64,000 nucleotides of DNA, taken from positions 1,542,001-1,606,000 of the forward strand of contig NZ_CP125968.1 in NCBI RefSeq assembly GCF_030067815.1, read 5' to 3'. Numbering within the stretch: the stretch's first letter is position 1; each line of letters begins with the position of its first letter. Shown here one piece after another: positions 1-9,251 of this stretch. Under the pieces are notes generated by a model. That model had not been told where the DNA came from. It worked only from the letters and a program-made list of their open reading frames with translations, and did not search any database. A program made the translations under genes and the position numbers. This stretch comes from Sporosarcina thermotolerans. Lineage in GTDB: Bacteria > Bacillota > Bacilli > Bacillales_A > Planococcaceae.

Positions 1-104
1 TCTTGCACTTAAACTATGGGTGCTTAGATCAATAAGGATAGTAAACTATTTCTCGAAAAAAAAAGGGAAATCTATTTTATAAATGAGTTAGATCCAATAA
101 CACT

Positions 105-153
105 AAAAAAGAAGCATGAATCCTATGAAATGAGGAATCATGCTTCTTTTTTA
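105..153. terminator. Bidirectional terminator hairpin
   Basis: An A-run precedes a long near-perfect stem (GAAGCATGAaTCCT pairing with AGGAaTCATGCTTC) that ends in a T-run. With A before and T after, it can stop transcription on both strands. It lies directly at the 3' end of the minus-strand gene at 151-636. Confidence 0.85.
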
Positions 154-636
154 GGCTTTTTCAGAAATACTGAAGTTTTGAAGAGGCTCGGAACTCAGAG
201 TAAATGATATAATTTTTTTCTTCCATTGCTTGACGACATCAACATGATCGTCATAAGGGTAAAGATAGAAATTCATTTCCTTTTTCCTGCTTTGAACGTT
301 GATAATAAACGGAATAACAGCAGTCTCTGGATGCAGAAACGATTCCTCAGTCCCGGGAAATATATGATTTCTCTTTACGAATTGAGCCTCATTAAAATAG
401 TCACTTAAACGATTTTTATCTTCCTCTTCCAAGCGCTTTCCGTTAAAAGTTACAGTAATATCGTTTGGGTCAATCTTTGAATGAATTGCAAATCGATTCA
501 TTAACCACTCCACAAGTCTACTTGTGGACTCGATATAAATATACAAAGTGTACCGATTACGATCGAAATAATCGTCCATATCATTTCCTATCAACTCCGT
601 TATGTGGTTGCTTGTTGTATTGATTAATCGTAACAA
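151..636 (-). CDS. Hypothetical protein, 161 aa
   Basis: Open frame of 161 codons ending at a strong terminator. I do not recognise the family. The product is soluble, charged and rich in Asp/Asn/Tyr, with no membrane segment or metal motif. The start is uncertain: ATG at 636 has no clear ribosome binding site, and an internal ATG near residue 20 (MDDYFDRNRY) is an alternative. It may be a shortened copy of a longer gene. Confidence 0.5.
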   Translation of the reverse strand: MLRLINTTSNHITELIGNDMDDYFDRNRYTLYIYIESTSRLVEWLMNRFAIHSKIDPNDITVTFNGKRLEEEDKNRLSDYFNEAQFVKRNHIFPGTEESFLHPETAVIPFIINVQSRKKEMNFYLYPYDDHVDVVKQWKKKIISFTLSSEPLQNFSISEKA

Positions 637-864
637 ATTGAGTTGAGAGTGTGTTTGACAAATTACTTACTTTTAATTGTTAACCGGGGGAGGTTTTGGG
701 GAGGTAGTAATTGGGTGTCAGTGCTACACGCTATTCAGGCAATACACTAAAATTGCGTAAAATAAAGAAAAAAGCCAACTAAATAAACAATTAGTGGCTT
801 ACTTCATGCATATAGATAACTTTTATAGAATTGTCATAAATGTGTATTGCACAGGCACCACAGA
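637..864. other. Intergenic region with G-rich repeat
   Basis: No gene seen. It holds a G-rich block (GGGGGAGGTTTTGGGGAGGT, about 684-703) that recurs almost exactly near 1346-1365 on the other side of the DUF2277 gene, so that gene is flanked by direct copies. Confidence 0.5.
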
Positions 865-1146
865 TTAATCCCTATTTTCCAATCCAAATCTTTTTGCATT
901 ACGGGCTTTAGCCCGTTCAGCTTCTACTTCTCGATTACGGGGTTCGGCATTCGTTACTAATGTGTTAAGTAAATTCTGTGTAGCAATAAACACTTCCTCA
1001 ACAGCACGATTAATAGCGTCTTCGTTCGCCTTGGATGGCTTACTAAAACCAGAAACCTTCCGAACATATTGGAGCGACGCTGCATAAATTTCGTCCGTCG
1101 TAGCTGGAGGGTGAAAATTAAACAGTGTTTTAATGTTACGGCACAT
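865..1146 (-). CDS. DUF2277 family protein
   Basis: 93 aa, the usual family length. The N-terminus MCRNIKTLFNFHPPAT, the central VSGFSKPSKANE and the TNAEPRNREVEAERAKAR block are the conserved signatures of DUF2277. The function is unknown; the conserved early Cys and Arg-rich tail are family features. It is monocistronic, with a typical A/T-rich upstream region. The neighbours give no functional hint. Confidence 0.9.
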   Translation of the reverse strand: MCRNIKTLFNFHPPATTDEIYAASLQYVRKVSGFSKPSKANEDAINRAVEEVFIATQNLLNTLVTNAEPRNREVEAERAKARNAKRFGLENRD

Positions 1147-1263
1147 ATCGTTCGCCTCATTTGTTAGTTTTTTTCGATTGTATCATATTCGACTTAAATG
1201 TATGGTTTCTTATCCTATTAGTTGGAAGGAAAATTAGCATCGCCCTGCACATTCATTTCGAGT

Positions 1264-1307
1264 ATTAGGTTCTCATTGAATTTCGAATTGTGTTAGAACC
1301 TGGTACC
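1264..1307. repeat. 47-bp dispersed palindrome, copy 1
   Basis: Imperfect copy of the palindrome whose full arms are GGTACCAGGTTCT and AGAACCTGGTACC around an AATTTCGAATT core. The left arm here has lost its GGTACC end. It lies downstream of no complete gene. The next copies are 21 kb away. Confidence 0.8.
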
Positions 1308-1551
1308 TTTTTCAAAGTGGGAGGCGGTTAAATTTCCTTATTATGTGGGGGAGGTTTTGGGGAGGTAGGGTGAATTAATACAATGAAGCCAATCGTATGA
1401 TTACAGTTGGCTTCGTTGCTTACATATAAATCGACACGTGTTCGACGTAGATTCGAAACAGTGATGTAGAGCAAAAACCTGGATCAATCTGCATCTTTTC
1501 AGGCGAAATCGAATCAGGGAGTGTTATCCCTCCCTCTACAATCGGCAATCG

Positions 1552-2310
1552 CTAATATGCTGTAATTACTTTGGACACCAGTTTCTCTATTTCAATTGTT
1601 TCCAATTTAACAGGCCCAAATATAGAAAAACAGGAGCCATACTCTTTTATATGGAATGGAAAACGTTTTTGTTCTTCGCTAATCGGATTTTTTTTATCTA
1701 TCATAAAAAAACCTATCTTTTCTTCGTATGAAACCAAGTCTCGAGGGAAATTTCCACGTATTAAAATACTAAAAGGATTTCCATAGTTTATAGTTGGCTC
1801 AAACCAATATTTTGCTTCTCCATGACTATCCTCATTCTCTAATTCAAAACAAGTTTCTTGTAGTAGTTGAACTAATTTGTCCGTTGACTTTAAAAAATAC
1901 CACACAACGTCAAGTAATTCTTTACACCTATTGATATCGGGTGGTGGGGCATCGTTATGCTCGATGGCATTGCGAATAAGACGGAGATTATCCATTATAT
2001 AAGGCCTTACTATTTGAAAACTTTCTAATAACTCTAAATAACCTTTAGGTTTATTCTTGATATTTATGATTCTAAAAGAATAAAGAGTTTCAATATGATT
2101 CAATCTATGATTGTAGGACCTTTTTAAATTAGTGACTCCATCTGCAAGTGCGAACTTGCTATTATTTCCCTCAATTAATGTTTTCGCATGCTCCCAAATG
2201 CTATAAGCTCTTGAAATAGGTTCTTGGGAGAGTACTGTGCCACCGGTTGAAGAAGAGTCCCAATAAAAAATTTCACTGGAAATCCAAATCCTTTTTGAGT
2301 TCTTTTCCAC
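1552..2310 (-). CDS. HEPN-like protein, 252 aa
   Basis: Starts at GTG 2310 after GGAGCTGAAAGA. The N-terminal 150 residues are mostly helical and contain LIRNAIEHNDAPPP, an R-x4-H motif as found in HEPN ribonucleases and nucleotidyltransferase-partner proteins. The C-terminal half looks beta-rich, with no recognised domain. It lies 2.1 kb upstream of the BREX locus, so a defence or RNase role is possible. No partner MNT gene is visible. I assign the HEPN fold from the motif and helical context only. Confidence 0.55.
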   Translation of the reverse strand: MEKNSKRIWISSEIFYWDSSSTGGTVLSQEPISRAYSIWEHAKTLIEGNNSKFALADGVTNLKRSYNHRLNHIETLYSFRIINIKNKPKGYLELLESFQIVRPYIMDNLRLIRNAIEHNDAPPPDINRCKELLDVVWYFLKSTDKLVQLLQETCFELENEDSHGEAKYWFEPTINYGNPFSILIRGNFPRDLVSYEEKIGFFMIDKKNPISEEQKRFPFHIKEYGSCFSIFGPVKLETIEIEKLVSKVITAY

Positions 2311-2495
2311 TCTTTCAGCTCCTATTGAAATTGTCCGCTTTATTAATTATTATTAAGTCAACTATGTAAATATTACCTAAATATATTCAGGTTGAGTTTT
2401 TGGACAAATTAACTTCATAAGGATAGAAAAACTGTAACTTTTTTCAACAACAAGGGAATCTATGAAATTGGAATAAAAATTGGGCGAAAGTAAGG

Positions 2496-3407
2496 ATGAA
2501 CATTAACATTGAGAAGTCCTTTATAAGATTTTGGGTGAAGTCAGTAAACATAATCTATTTAACTGAACATATAGGGGGGATATTAATTATTAATGATTAT
2601 CTATCGTATTTACCAATAGTTATAGGAATAATCGTCGCTTGCTTGGGATATTTATTTGGACAAAGGAGTAATAAGATTGAACGATTTTATCGACAATTAG
2701 ATGATAATTTAAATGGATTATGCGGTCCAATGTATTTCCATCTTAGACGCATATTTGGAGAAAATAATTATGAAAACAGAGAAGATTACTTGATTGAATT
2801 TTTCGGTAACTTTAATTCGACAAATTCTAATATATCAAAGTTAGGTAATAAAGATGCAATCGAGGAATTTATAAAAAGTGAAATTTTATTTGTGAAGTTT
2901 AAAAAAAGTAGAAATGCAAAGGATTGGAAAGAATTCTGGGAATCATTATATTTTCTTGATAAGATTATCTCTGATGAATACTGGGAGAACTTTAATGCGC
3001 TGTACGGTGAATATAGGTGGTTTCAAAAGACATTAACATCTAATCCATTTATTAGATTTTGGAATGAACTTATTCATATTTCATTTCAGACTTCAAAATT
3101 CAGTGTTATATCGGCATTGCTTTTCGTTTACTTATGCTTATGGGATAAGTATAACGCCAAACTTTATCCTGAAGAACTATATTATATATCAATCGATATA
3201 CTTTCACTCGTGGTTACTCTATTTGGATTTCTGTTAATACTGAAATCAACTACTTATAATAGAAATCAAAAACGCTCGATAGTAAAAATCATATTGTTAA
3301 AAATTTCACCAAAGCTAGTTGAATTTTGGGATATGAAAGTAGTGCGTACACCTAAGAAAATAGTTATTCCTAACATGCATAATAAACATACTGAAAGGGA
3401 TAACTGA
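2496..3407 (+). CDS. Membrane protein, 303 aa, unknown
   Basis: There is one predicted membrane helix near residues 34-52 (YLPIVIGIIVACLGYLFG), a charged cytoplasmic middle part, and two helices near residues 205-222 and 230-248. A short charged tail follows. The ATG at 2496 has only a weak, very close AGG. A much better ribosome binding site (AGGGGGG, about 2574-2580) has no ordinary in-frame start behind it, so the start is uncertain. The topology (short N-terminal anchor followed by 'FYRQLDDNLNGL') resembles membrane-anchored hypothetical genes in defence islands and loosely recalls the gene at 12871. The function is unknown. Confidence 0.6.
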   Translation: MNINIEKSFIRFWVKSVNIIYLTEHIGGILIINDYLSYLPIVIGIIVACLGYLFGQRSNKIERFYRQLDDNLNGLCGPMYFHLRRIFGENNYENREDYLIEFFGNFNSTNSNISKLGNKDAIEEFIKSEILFVKFKKSRNAKDWKEFWESLYFLDKIISDEYWENFNALYGEYRWFQKTLTSNPFIRFWNELIHISFQTSKFSVISALLFVYLCLWDKYNAKLYPEELYYISIDILSLVVTLFGFLLILKSTTYNRNQKRSIVKIILLKISPKLVEFWDMKVVRTPKKIVIPNMHNKHTERDN

Positions 3408-3467
3408 AGTATTGGCCTTTTTCAAGTCAATTGACTTGGAAAGGGTTTTCTATTTGCATAGAAATAT

Positions 3468-3990
3468 TTAAGCCAACAACCAATTTACAGCTTCATTCAC
3501 ATCCTCTGCAATCAAATCATGTGTAACATCTTTCTACCTACTAAAAAACTCACCAATACTATATTTGTAATATGCATCCTTCCCGGTCCCCGTTTTCACC
3601 AATATCTTTTTACACTCAACCTCATCCGCAGCCAGCAAATCAGTCCATCTGTCCCCGATGACAACACACTGCTCTCAATTCAAGTTATTCCCTTTTGTGG
3701 CTATAAGTAGCGTTTTAGGCGAAGGCTTTCTACAGGTACATCCATCTGTATGCCCATGCGGACAAAGATAAATTTATCGAAGTTGAATCTGATGAGCTCA
3801 TCTTAGAAACATTGGTAGGATGCGTCGCCCTTTGAAATACATGGTTGGTTTGTGAATAAAAAAAAATCCCTGCTTTTTCAGGTTGCTGGATTGAATCTGC
3901 AACACGGGGGAAGCTTAAACCCCCCGGGATAAATAACACTGTCACTGGCCCCGATAGTTCCATCCCTGTCTAAAAATACTGCTTAGAAGT
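3468..3990 (-). pseudogene. HAD-IIIA phosphatase pseudogene (GmhB-like)
   Basis: Reading the minus strand in three frames gives the ordered blocks of a HAD family IIIA histidinol/heptose-phosphatase-like protein. They are FLDRDGTIGASDS (motif I DxDGT), CPHGHTDGCTCRKPSP (the Cys/His zinc loop and the Lys motif), then VVIGDRWTDLLAADE (motif III) and a C-terminus ending in NWLLA. Several frame breaks and an internal stop separate them, and the middle block is degraded. This is genuine decay rather than a single indel. No intact copy is in the window. Confidence 0.75.
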
Positions 3991-4392
3991 CCAAGATTAT
4001 TATCTCCATTCTTGTATTAGTACTTCTATAAATGTGAAGGGAAGTACTTTTGTTTTGAGAAATAATTGTTTATGAAAGCTGGTACATCGTAAAATCGTGT
4101 GTAGACAATTTAAACGCATAGACTTCGGATTATTGGATCAGCTCGAACAAAATGAATTGGTTAAGGGTAGGCCACCACTAATTCCAATGAGTAATGGGGA
4201 TAGATTCGTTGTAGGAACAATAGGACTTTAAGACCTTTGCCGACACCAATCGAATGGTAGCCGAAGTATCTGGATATATTACATAAACACCAGTAGAATA
4301 AGAGGTAAGATTAATGTTTTTGTTATCATTTTAATAATATGTTGAAAATATAAGTATTTAGGCATTTAGTATTGCGGAAAAGGTGGAATTAT
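3991..4392. other. Intergenic region upstream of BREX
   Basis: About 400 bases before brxA. A short plus-strand frame (4097-4231, GTG start) encodes 44 residues including RIDFGLLDQLEQNELVKG. This could be the C-terminal part of a small DUF6429-like protein, but I cannot confirm it. No clear promoter for brxA could be singled out in the A/T-rich stretch. Confidence 0.3.
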
Positions 4393-4995
4393 ATGACAAT
4401 GGAATTAAAGTACAGTGCGGCCCTTACTGGCGCGTCATTCATGCTTTTTGAGTTTAAGCAAATTGCAACTCTAAAAGAAAATGGTTTGTCAGATGATGAA
4501 ATACGGCACAAAGTTTTGACGGAAAACTTATTTCAATATGAAAAGTTATCAAGTTTAAAGAGAGGACTTCCTTATATTTTGCAAAGAGTAAATGCTCTTG
4601 ATGACTATTTACGCAAGTATGTTCTCCAAGAAACACTGGAGTCAAGTAAACTTGTAAACCTGTACGCGATTATGAAAACGGACAGGCTTTTCTTTGAGTT
4701 CATGAGTGAAGTGATGCAAGAGAAGTTAAGCACGCATAATTACACCTTGGAAAAGAAAGATATAAATTCCTACTTTGCAATTAAATCAGAACAAGACACG
4801 GCCGTTGCAAGTTGGTCGGATTCTACTGTCGAAAAACTTCAATCAGTCTTTCGTAAAATTCTTTATGAATCGGGAATTTTAACAAACTATCGAACAGGCG
4901 AGTTGAACCGGTTGATTGTTGATGAGCAAATCAAGAATCATTTACATGCTATTGGTGATGGCCGTTATTTACAAGTGATTGGAGAGAGCAGGTGA
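4393..4995 (+). CDS. brxA: BREX protein BrxA (DUF1819)
   Basis: 200 aa from ATG 4393, chosen because AAAGGTGG lies 7-8 bases upstream; the longer frame from 4372 lacks a site. The opening 'KYSAALTGASFMLFEFKQIA' is the typical BrxA/DUF1819 start, and the helical, all-soluble body fits the family. BrxA is a small DNA-binding protein of type 1 BREX, which blocks phage replication while marking host DNA by methylation. It is the first gene of the operon, and brxB begins 4 bases after its stop. Confidence 0.93.
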   Translation: MTMELKYSAALTGASFMLFEFKQIATLKENGLSDDEIRHKVLTENLFQYEKLSSLKRGLPYILQRVNALDDYLRKYVLQETLESSKLVNLYAIMKTDRLFFEFMSEVMQEKLSTHNYTLEKKDINSYFAIKSEQDTAVASWSDSTVEKLQSVFRKILYESGILTNYRTGELNRLIVDEQIKNHLHAIGDGRYLQVIGESR

Positions 4996-4999
4996 TTAA

Positions 5000-5565
5000 A
5001 TGAGTAATATTTACGGACGTTTGGATAAAATCATACCAAAAATTAAAGAGGACAAGTTCATAGACGGACGTGGACTTGGCAATGAAATTAGTTTTTATGT
5101 ATTTGACTATGAGCCTCAAGCAGAGCTCATAGTTCGAGATTATGTAGAACATATTAAGAAATACTTCACTTATGAAGGGACGGACAGGAAAATCATTGAG
5201 TTTGACCTTTATAAGTTATTAATTGAGATAACCAAAGAAAAACAATTTTTGACCGAATTTTTCAGATGGAAGAGCGACAAGGGAAAGATGCCCTTTTCAA
5301 GGCGATGACGACTTTTGCAAAACCTGAAGTATTCCTACAGAAAATTAAGGAACAAATGGGTGATCACAATGTAGTATTCCTTACAGGTGTTGGAAAAGTT
5401 TATCCGTTTGTAAGATCACATAATATCTTGAACAACTTGCAAGAAGTGTTAGATAAAACACCAGTCATCATGTTCTTTCCAGGGCAATACGATGGTCAAT
5501 CACTACAATTGTTCAGCAAGTTTAAAGATGATAATTACTATAGAGCATTTCGCTTGGTTGAGTAG
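5000..5565 (+). CDS. brxB: BREX protein BrxB (DUF1788), frame broken
   Basis: The first 88 residues run from ATG 5000. The remainder continues in the -1 frame from about 5263 (QMEERQGKDALFKAM) to the stop at 5565. Adding one T to the T5 run at 5258-5262 restores a 188-aa protein (…TEFFQMEERQG…), the usual BrxB length. The C-terminal part VVFLTGVGKVYPFVRSH and VIMFFPGQYDG are family landmarks. BrxB is an essential BREX component of unknown biochemical role. The break is most likely a sequencing indel; if real, it would inactivate BREX. Confidence 0.9.
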
Positions 5566-5582
5566 AAAAAGGGGGATTACAG

Positions 5583-8500
5583 ATGATACTAAAAGACATG
5601 TATTTAAAGGACATTGAACGTGACATCCGTGGGGTAATTAAAGTCGCCCAAACAAACGAAGCTGATATTTATCAGGAATTGGACGAATATGTAGTCACCC
5701 AAGAATTACATAAGCATCTCTCCAAGTTCTACGACAATTACCAAAGAGGAATTGATGGCAAGACGGACAAAATGGGAGTGTGGATTTCGGGTTTCTTTGG
5801 ATCTGGTAAATCTCATTTCCTGAAAATTCTTGCTTACTTGTTAGAAAACAAAGCAGTAAAAGGAAAGAAGCCAGTCGATTTCTTTGAAGAAAAAGTCAAA
5901 GATCCACTTGTTTACGCTAATATGAAGCGAACGGCTGACGTGGCTACAGAAACAATTCTTTTCAACATCGATTCGAAAAGCTCGCTTGATAACAAATCAA
6001 AAGAAGATGCGATTTTGCGTGTCTTTATGAAGGTGTTTTACGAACATAGAGGCTATTACGGGGACATTCCAGGCGTTGCAGAGATGGAGAAGTATTTGGA
6101 CAAGCAAGGTGTCTACGGAGCGTTTAAACATGAGTTTCAGGCGTTAGCGGGCGAACCTTGGGAAGAACGTCGCAACAGCTTCTATTTCGACGCAGACTTC
6201 GTTATCGGAGCATTGACAAAAGTGACCGACATGTCAGAGGAATCGGCACGCAATTGGTTCGAAAACGGGGTTAATAACTTCGAAATTAGTATCGAGAAAT
6301 TCTCAAAAGACGTGAAAGAATACATTGACGAAAAAGGCCCGAACTTCCATTTAGTTTTCCTTGTTGATGAAATTGGCCAATATATCGGAGACAGCCGTAA
6401 CCTAATGCTCAACTTGCAGACGCTTGCAGAGGATTTAGGGACGCATGCTCACGGTAAAGTATGGATTATGGTGACATCGCAGGAAAGCATTGACTCGATT
6501 GTCAAAGTGAAGGGCGATGACTTCTCTCGTATTCAAGGGCGTTTCGATACAAGACTATCCCTGTCATCTATTTCAGTGGATGAGGTTATTAAGAAACGTA
6601 TTTTGGAAAAACACTCGCATGTCAATGATAAGCTAAAAGTTCTCTACCCTGAAAAAAGTGCCATCTTGAAAAACTTGATTAGCTTCCGAGAAAGTACGGC
6701 GGATCTTAGAGGTTTTGACAACGAACAGGAATTTGCGGATGTCTATCCATTTGTCCCGTACCAATTCAAACTACTACAAAACGTGTTTGAACAAGTAAGG
6801 AAGCATGGTTCATCAGGGAAGCACTTATCAGAAGGGGAACGTTCGATGCTCTCAGCGTTTAAGGAAGCAGGGCTTCGCTTTAAAGATGATGAAGAAGGCA
6901 TGCTCATTCCTTTCCATGCGTTTTACGATACGATTAAGGAATTCCTTAACCCATCTATATCACGGGTCATTGAAGGGGCAAATGAAAACCCAGCATTAAA
7001 AGATGATCCATTCAACATGGACTTACTAAAAGTATTATTCATGATCAAATACATTAAAGAACTGCCAGCAAACATCGACAATATTGCCACACTTATGGTG
7101 ACGAATATTGATGAAGACAAGCTACAGCTAAAAGAAAAAATCAAAGGTTCCCTTCGTAAATTGATTGCGCAAACATTGATTCAAAAGAACGGTGATTATT
7201 ACTTGTTCTTAACGGATGATGAGCAGGATATTAACCGTGAAATCAAACAGATGAACATTGATGAAGATATCGTCAAGCGGGAATTGGCAAACTATATTTT
7301 CCAAGACTTATATGATGATAAACGATTCAATTATTCCAAGGAATATGCATTCTCCTACAATCAGATTATGGATGAGAAAACCTACGGAAACCAAACATCA
7401 AGCATCGGGTTGCAAATTCTGTCTCCACTATCAGACCATTATCACAAGTCGGATCAGGAAATGATGATGATGACTTCTGGCAGTGGTGAAATGATCATCA
7501 AGCTTGGTGGCAATGAGGCATATGTCGAGGAAATGGAAGAAGCGTTACGAATCGAAGAGTATCGCAGGAAGAAGAACATCACTCAGCTTCCTGAAAACAT
7601 ACAAAACATCTTGAACAACAAGCAAGCAGAAGTGCGTGAGCGTAGACGCAGAGTACGGGAACTGTTAGATGATGCCATCAAAGACGGAACATTCTTCGTC
7701 AACGGCGACAAAATGGATATCAAAGGTTCTTCTGTAAAGGAGAAAATCAATTCTGCTTTCAAACAATTGGTTGACAATGTTTATACGAAGTTAGGCTATG
7801 TTAAAGAACATTTGGTTAGCGCACAAGACTTGAAATCCATATTGCTTTCAAATGAAGGGCAAATATCATTTGATGAACAAATCGGTAAAAACCCAAATGA
7901 ATTGGCAAAACGGGAAATTTATGAATTCATTGAGATGCAAAATCAAATCCAAAAACAAAATCGAGTAAAAGTTGTCTACGATCGTTTTCAGGACAAGCCT
8001 TTCGGTTGGAAGCAGCTTGACATTGCAGGACTGATTGCAGAGCTATTGATGGAGCAACGTATCCGTATTCGTTATAACGCTGAGTATTTGGAGCCGGATA
8101 CAGATACGAACAAGTTAATGACGGTATTCGAGAAAGTATCTGAAGCAGATAAAGGAATTATCGTTAAACGTGTGAAAGTTGATGAAGGGCTTATAAGTAC
8201 TGCGAAACGTGTGTGTAGGGAAATCTTTAACACGACGGATTTAGCGGATGATGAGGATGGCCTTGTCAAAGATATCCTTGGATTGATAGACAAACAAATT
8301 GCTGAAATCAGAGGCTACAAAGCCCGTTATGAAGGCAGAAAATATCCAGGGATGAGCTTGCTTGACAAAGGCCTTGAATACTTCGAGCAATTTGACAGCA
8401 AACTCGATAATGCTTCTTTCTTTAAAAAGTTAAACGAACTGGAAGATGATCTGGCAGATTGGGAAGAAGACATCGTTTATGTGAAAAGCTTCTTTGGCAC

Positions 8501-9161
8501 GAATCAGAAAGACATTTTTGATCAAGGTTTGGCTGGAATCACTAAATATGAGGAGAACAAAGCATATCTCTCTCATCAAGAAGTGATGGATGCTATGGGC
8601 AAACTTCTTTCTATTATCCAAGATCCTATTCCCTATCGGAAAATCAAAGATATCCCAGAATTGGTTCATACATTAGAAAAAGAAATCAAGGTTATCCTTG
8701 TCGAGAAAAAAGACAATGCTCAACAAAAGTTAAAAATGGATTATGATGAGTTGTCAATCCTGGCGAAACAATACGGAGTATTCAATCAAACAAAGCAGCG
8801 AGTCGATTACTATTATGACGGACTAAAAAACAGTCTCGATTCGTTTACAGATATATTCAAAGTAGATGCAACCATCTCACAAAGTAATAGTTACAAAGAA
8901 AGAACAACTACGGAAATTCGCCGTGAAATTGCTGAATGGAAACGGAAAAAAGCTGAAGAACACAACGAACAGAAAGGTGGAAAAGTCGTAGATCCACCAG
9001 TAAAAGAACCTGTAGTTCAGAAACAAAGTGTAAAAGTCACTAATCTTGTCCCTGTTACAACTTTAACATCAGAAGACGATGTTGATAAATACATTAATAC
9101 GTTATCCCATAAATTAAAACAAATCATCAAATCGAATAAACAAATCGAGTTTATCGAGTAA
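5583..9161 (+). CDS. brxC: BREX ATPase BrxC
   Basis: 1192 aa, ATG preceded by AAGGGGGATTACAG. The P-loop GFFGSGKS lies at residues 70-77 and the Walker B-like FLVDEIGQYI near 258-267. The long C-terminal half is helical and coiled-coil rich. Length and motifs match BrxC/PglY ATPases (DUF499/DUF6079 type), the central ATPase of BREX. It is intact and is the longest unbroken gene in the locus. It is followed by a hairpin (9171-9231) and then pglX. Confidence 0.95.
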   Translation: MILKDMYLKDIERDIRGVIKVAQTNEADIYQELDEYVVTQELHKHLSKFYDNYQRGIDGKTDKMGVWISGFFGSGKSHFLKILAYLLENKAVKGKKPVDFFEEKVKDPLVYANMKRTADVATETILFNIDSKSSLDNKSKEDAILRVFMKVFYEHRGYYGDIPGVAEMEKYLDKQGVYGAFKHEFQALAGEPWEERRNSFYFDADFVIGALTKVTDMSEESARNWFENGVNNFEISIEKFSKDVKEYIDEKGPNFHLVFLVDEIGQYIGDSRNLMLNLQTLAEDLGTHAHGKVWIMVTSQESIDSIVKVKGDDFSRIQGRFDTRLSLSSISVDEVIKKRILEKHSHVNDKLKVLYPEKSAILKNLISFRESTADLRGFDNEQEFADVYPFVPYQFKLLQNVFEQVRKHGSSGKHLSEGERSMLSAFKEAGLRFKDDEEGMLIPFHAFYDTIKEFLNPSISRVIEGANENPALKDDPFNMDLLKVLFMIKYIKELPANIDNIATLMVTNIDEDKLQLKEKIKGSLRKLIAQTLIQKNGDYYLFLTDDEQDINREIKQMNIDEDIVKRELANYIFQDLYDDKRFNYSKEYAFSYNQIMDEKTYGNQTSSIGLQILSPLSDHYHKSDQEMMMMTSGSGEMIIKLGGNEAYVEEMEEALRIEEYRRKKNITQLPENIQNILNNKQAEVRERRRRVRELLDDAIKDGTFFVNGDKMDIKGSSVKEKINSAFKQLVDNVYTKLGYVKEHLVSAQDLKSILLSNEGQISFDEQIGKNPNELAKREIYEFIEMQNQIQKQNRVKVVYDRFQDKPFGWKQLDIAGLIAELLMEQRIRIRYNAEYLEPDTDTNKLMTVFEKVSEADKGIIVKRVKVDEGLISTAKRVCREIFNTTDLADDEDGLVKDILGLIDKQIAEIRGYKARYEGRKYPGMSLLDKGLEYFEQFDSKLDNASFFKKLNELEDDLADWEEDIVYVKSFFGTNQKDIFDQGLAGITKYEENKAYLSHQEVMDAMGKLLSIIQDPIPYRKIKDIPELVHTLEKEIKVILVEKKDNAQQKLKMDYDELSILAKQYGVFNQTKQRVDYYYDGLKNSLDSFTDIFKVDATISQSNSYKERTTTEIRREIAEWKRKKAEEHNEQKGGKVVDPPVKEPVVQKQSVKVTNLVPVTTLTSEDDVDKYINTLSHKLKQIIKSNKQIEFIE

Positions 9162-9170
9162 CATACCAAC

Positions 9171-9231
9171 GGGTGCCAGACATGGACATCCATTCGCGTC
9201 CTACCGCGAATTGTGGCCGTGCCTGGCACCC
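9171..9231. repeat. Hairpin between brxC and pglX
   Basis: GGGTGCCAG at 9171-9179 pairs with CTGGCACCC at 9223-9231, and inner CGCG/CGCG segments also pair. It is a divergent relative of the window's GGTACC/GGCACC palindromes and sits inside the BREX operon. There is no T-run, so it is more likely an RNA-processing or attenuation structure, or an inserted repeat, than a terminator. Confidence 0.7.
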
Positions 9232-9251
9232 TATTCAAAGGAGTGACTAAT

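Noticed and set aside
3519..3963. Two small proteins on opposite strands
   Set aside because: Both frames are shadows over the decayed HAD phosphatase, whose motifs run through several minus-strand frames.
5583..9161. Several antisense open frames of 60-110 codons inside brxC
   Set aside because: They have no ribosome sites or recognisable sequence and are what a long A/G-rich gene produces on the opposite strand.
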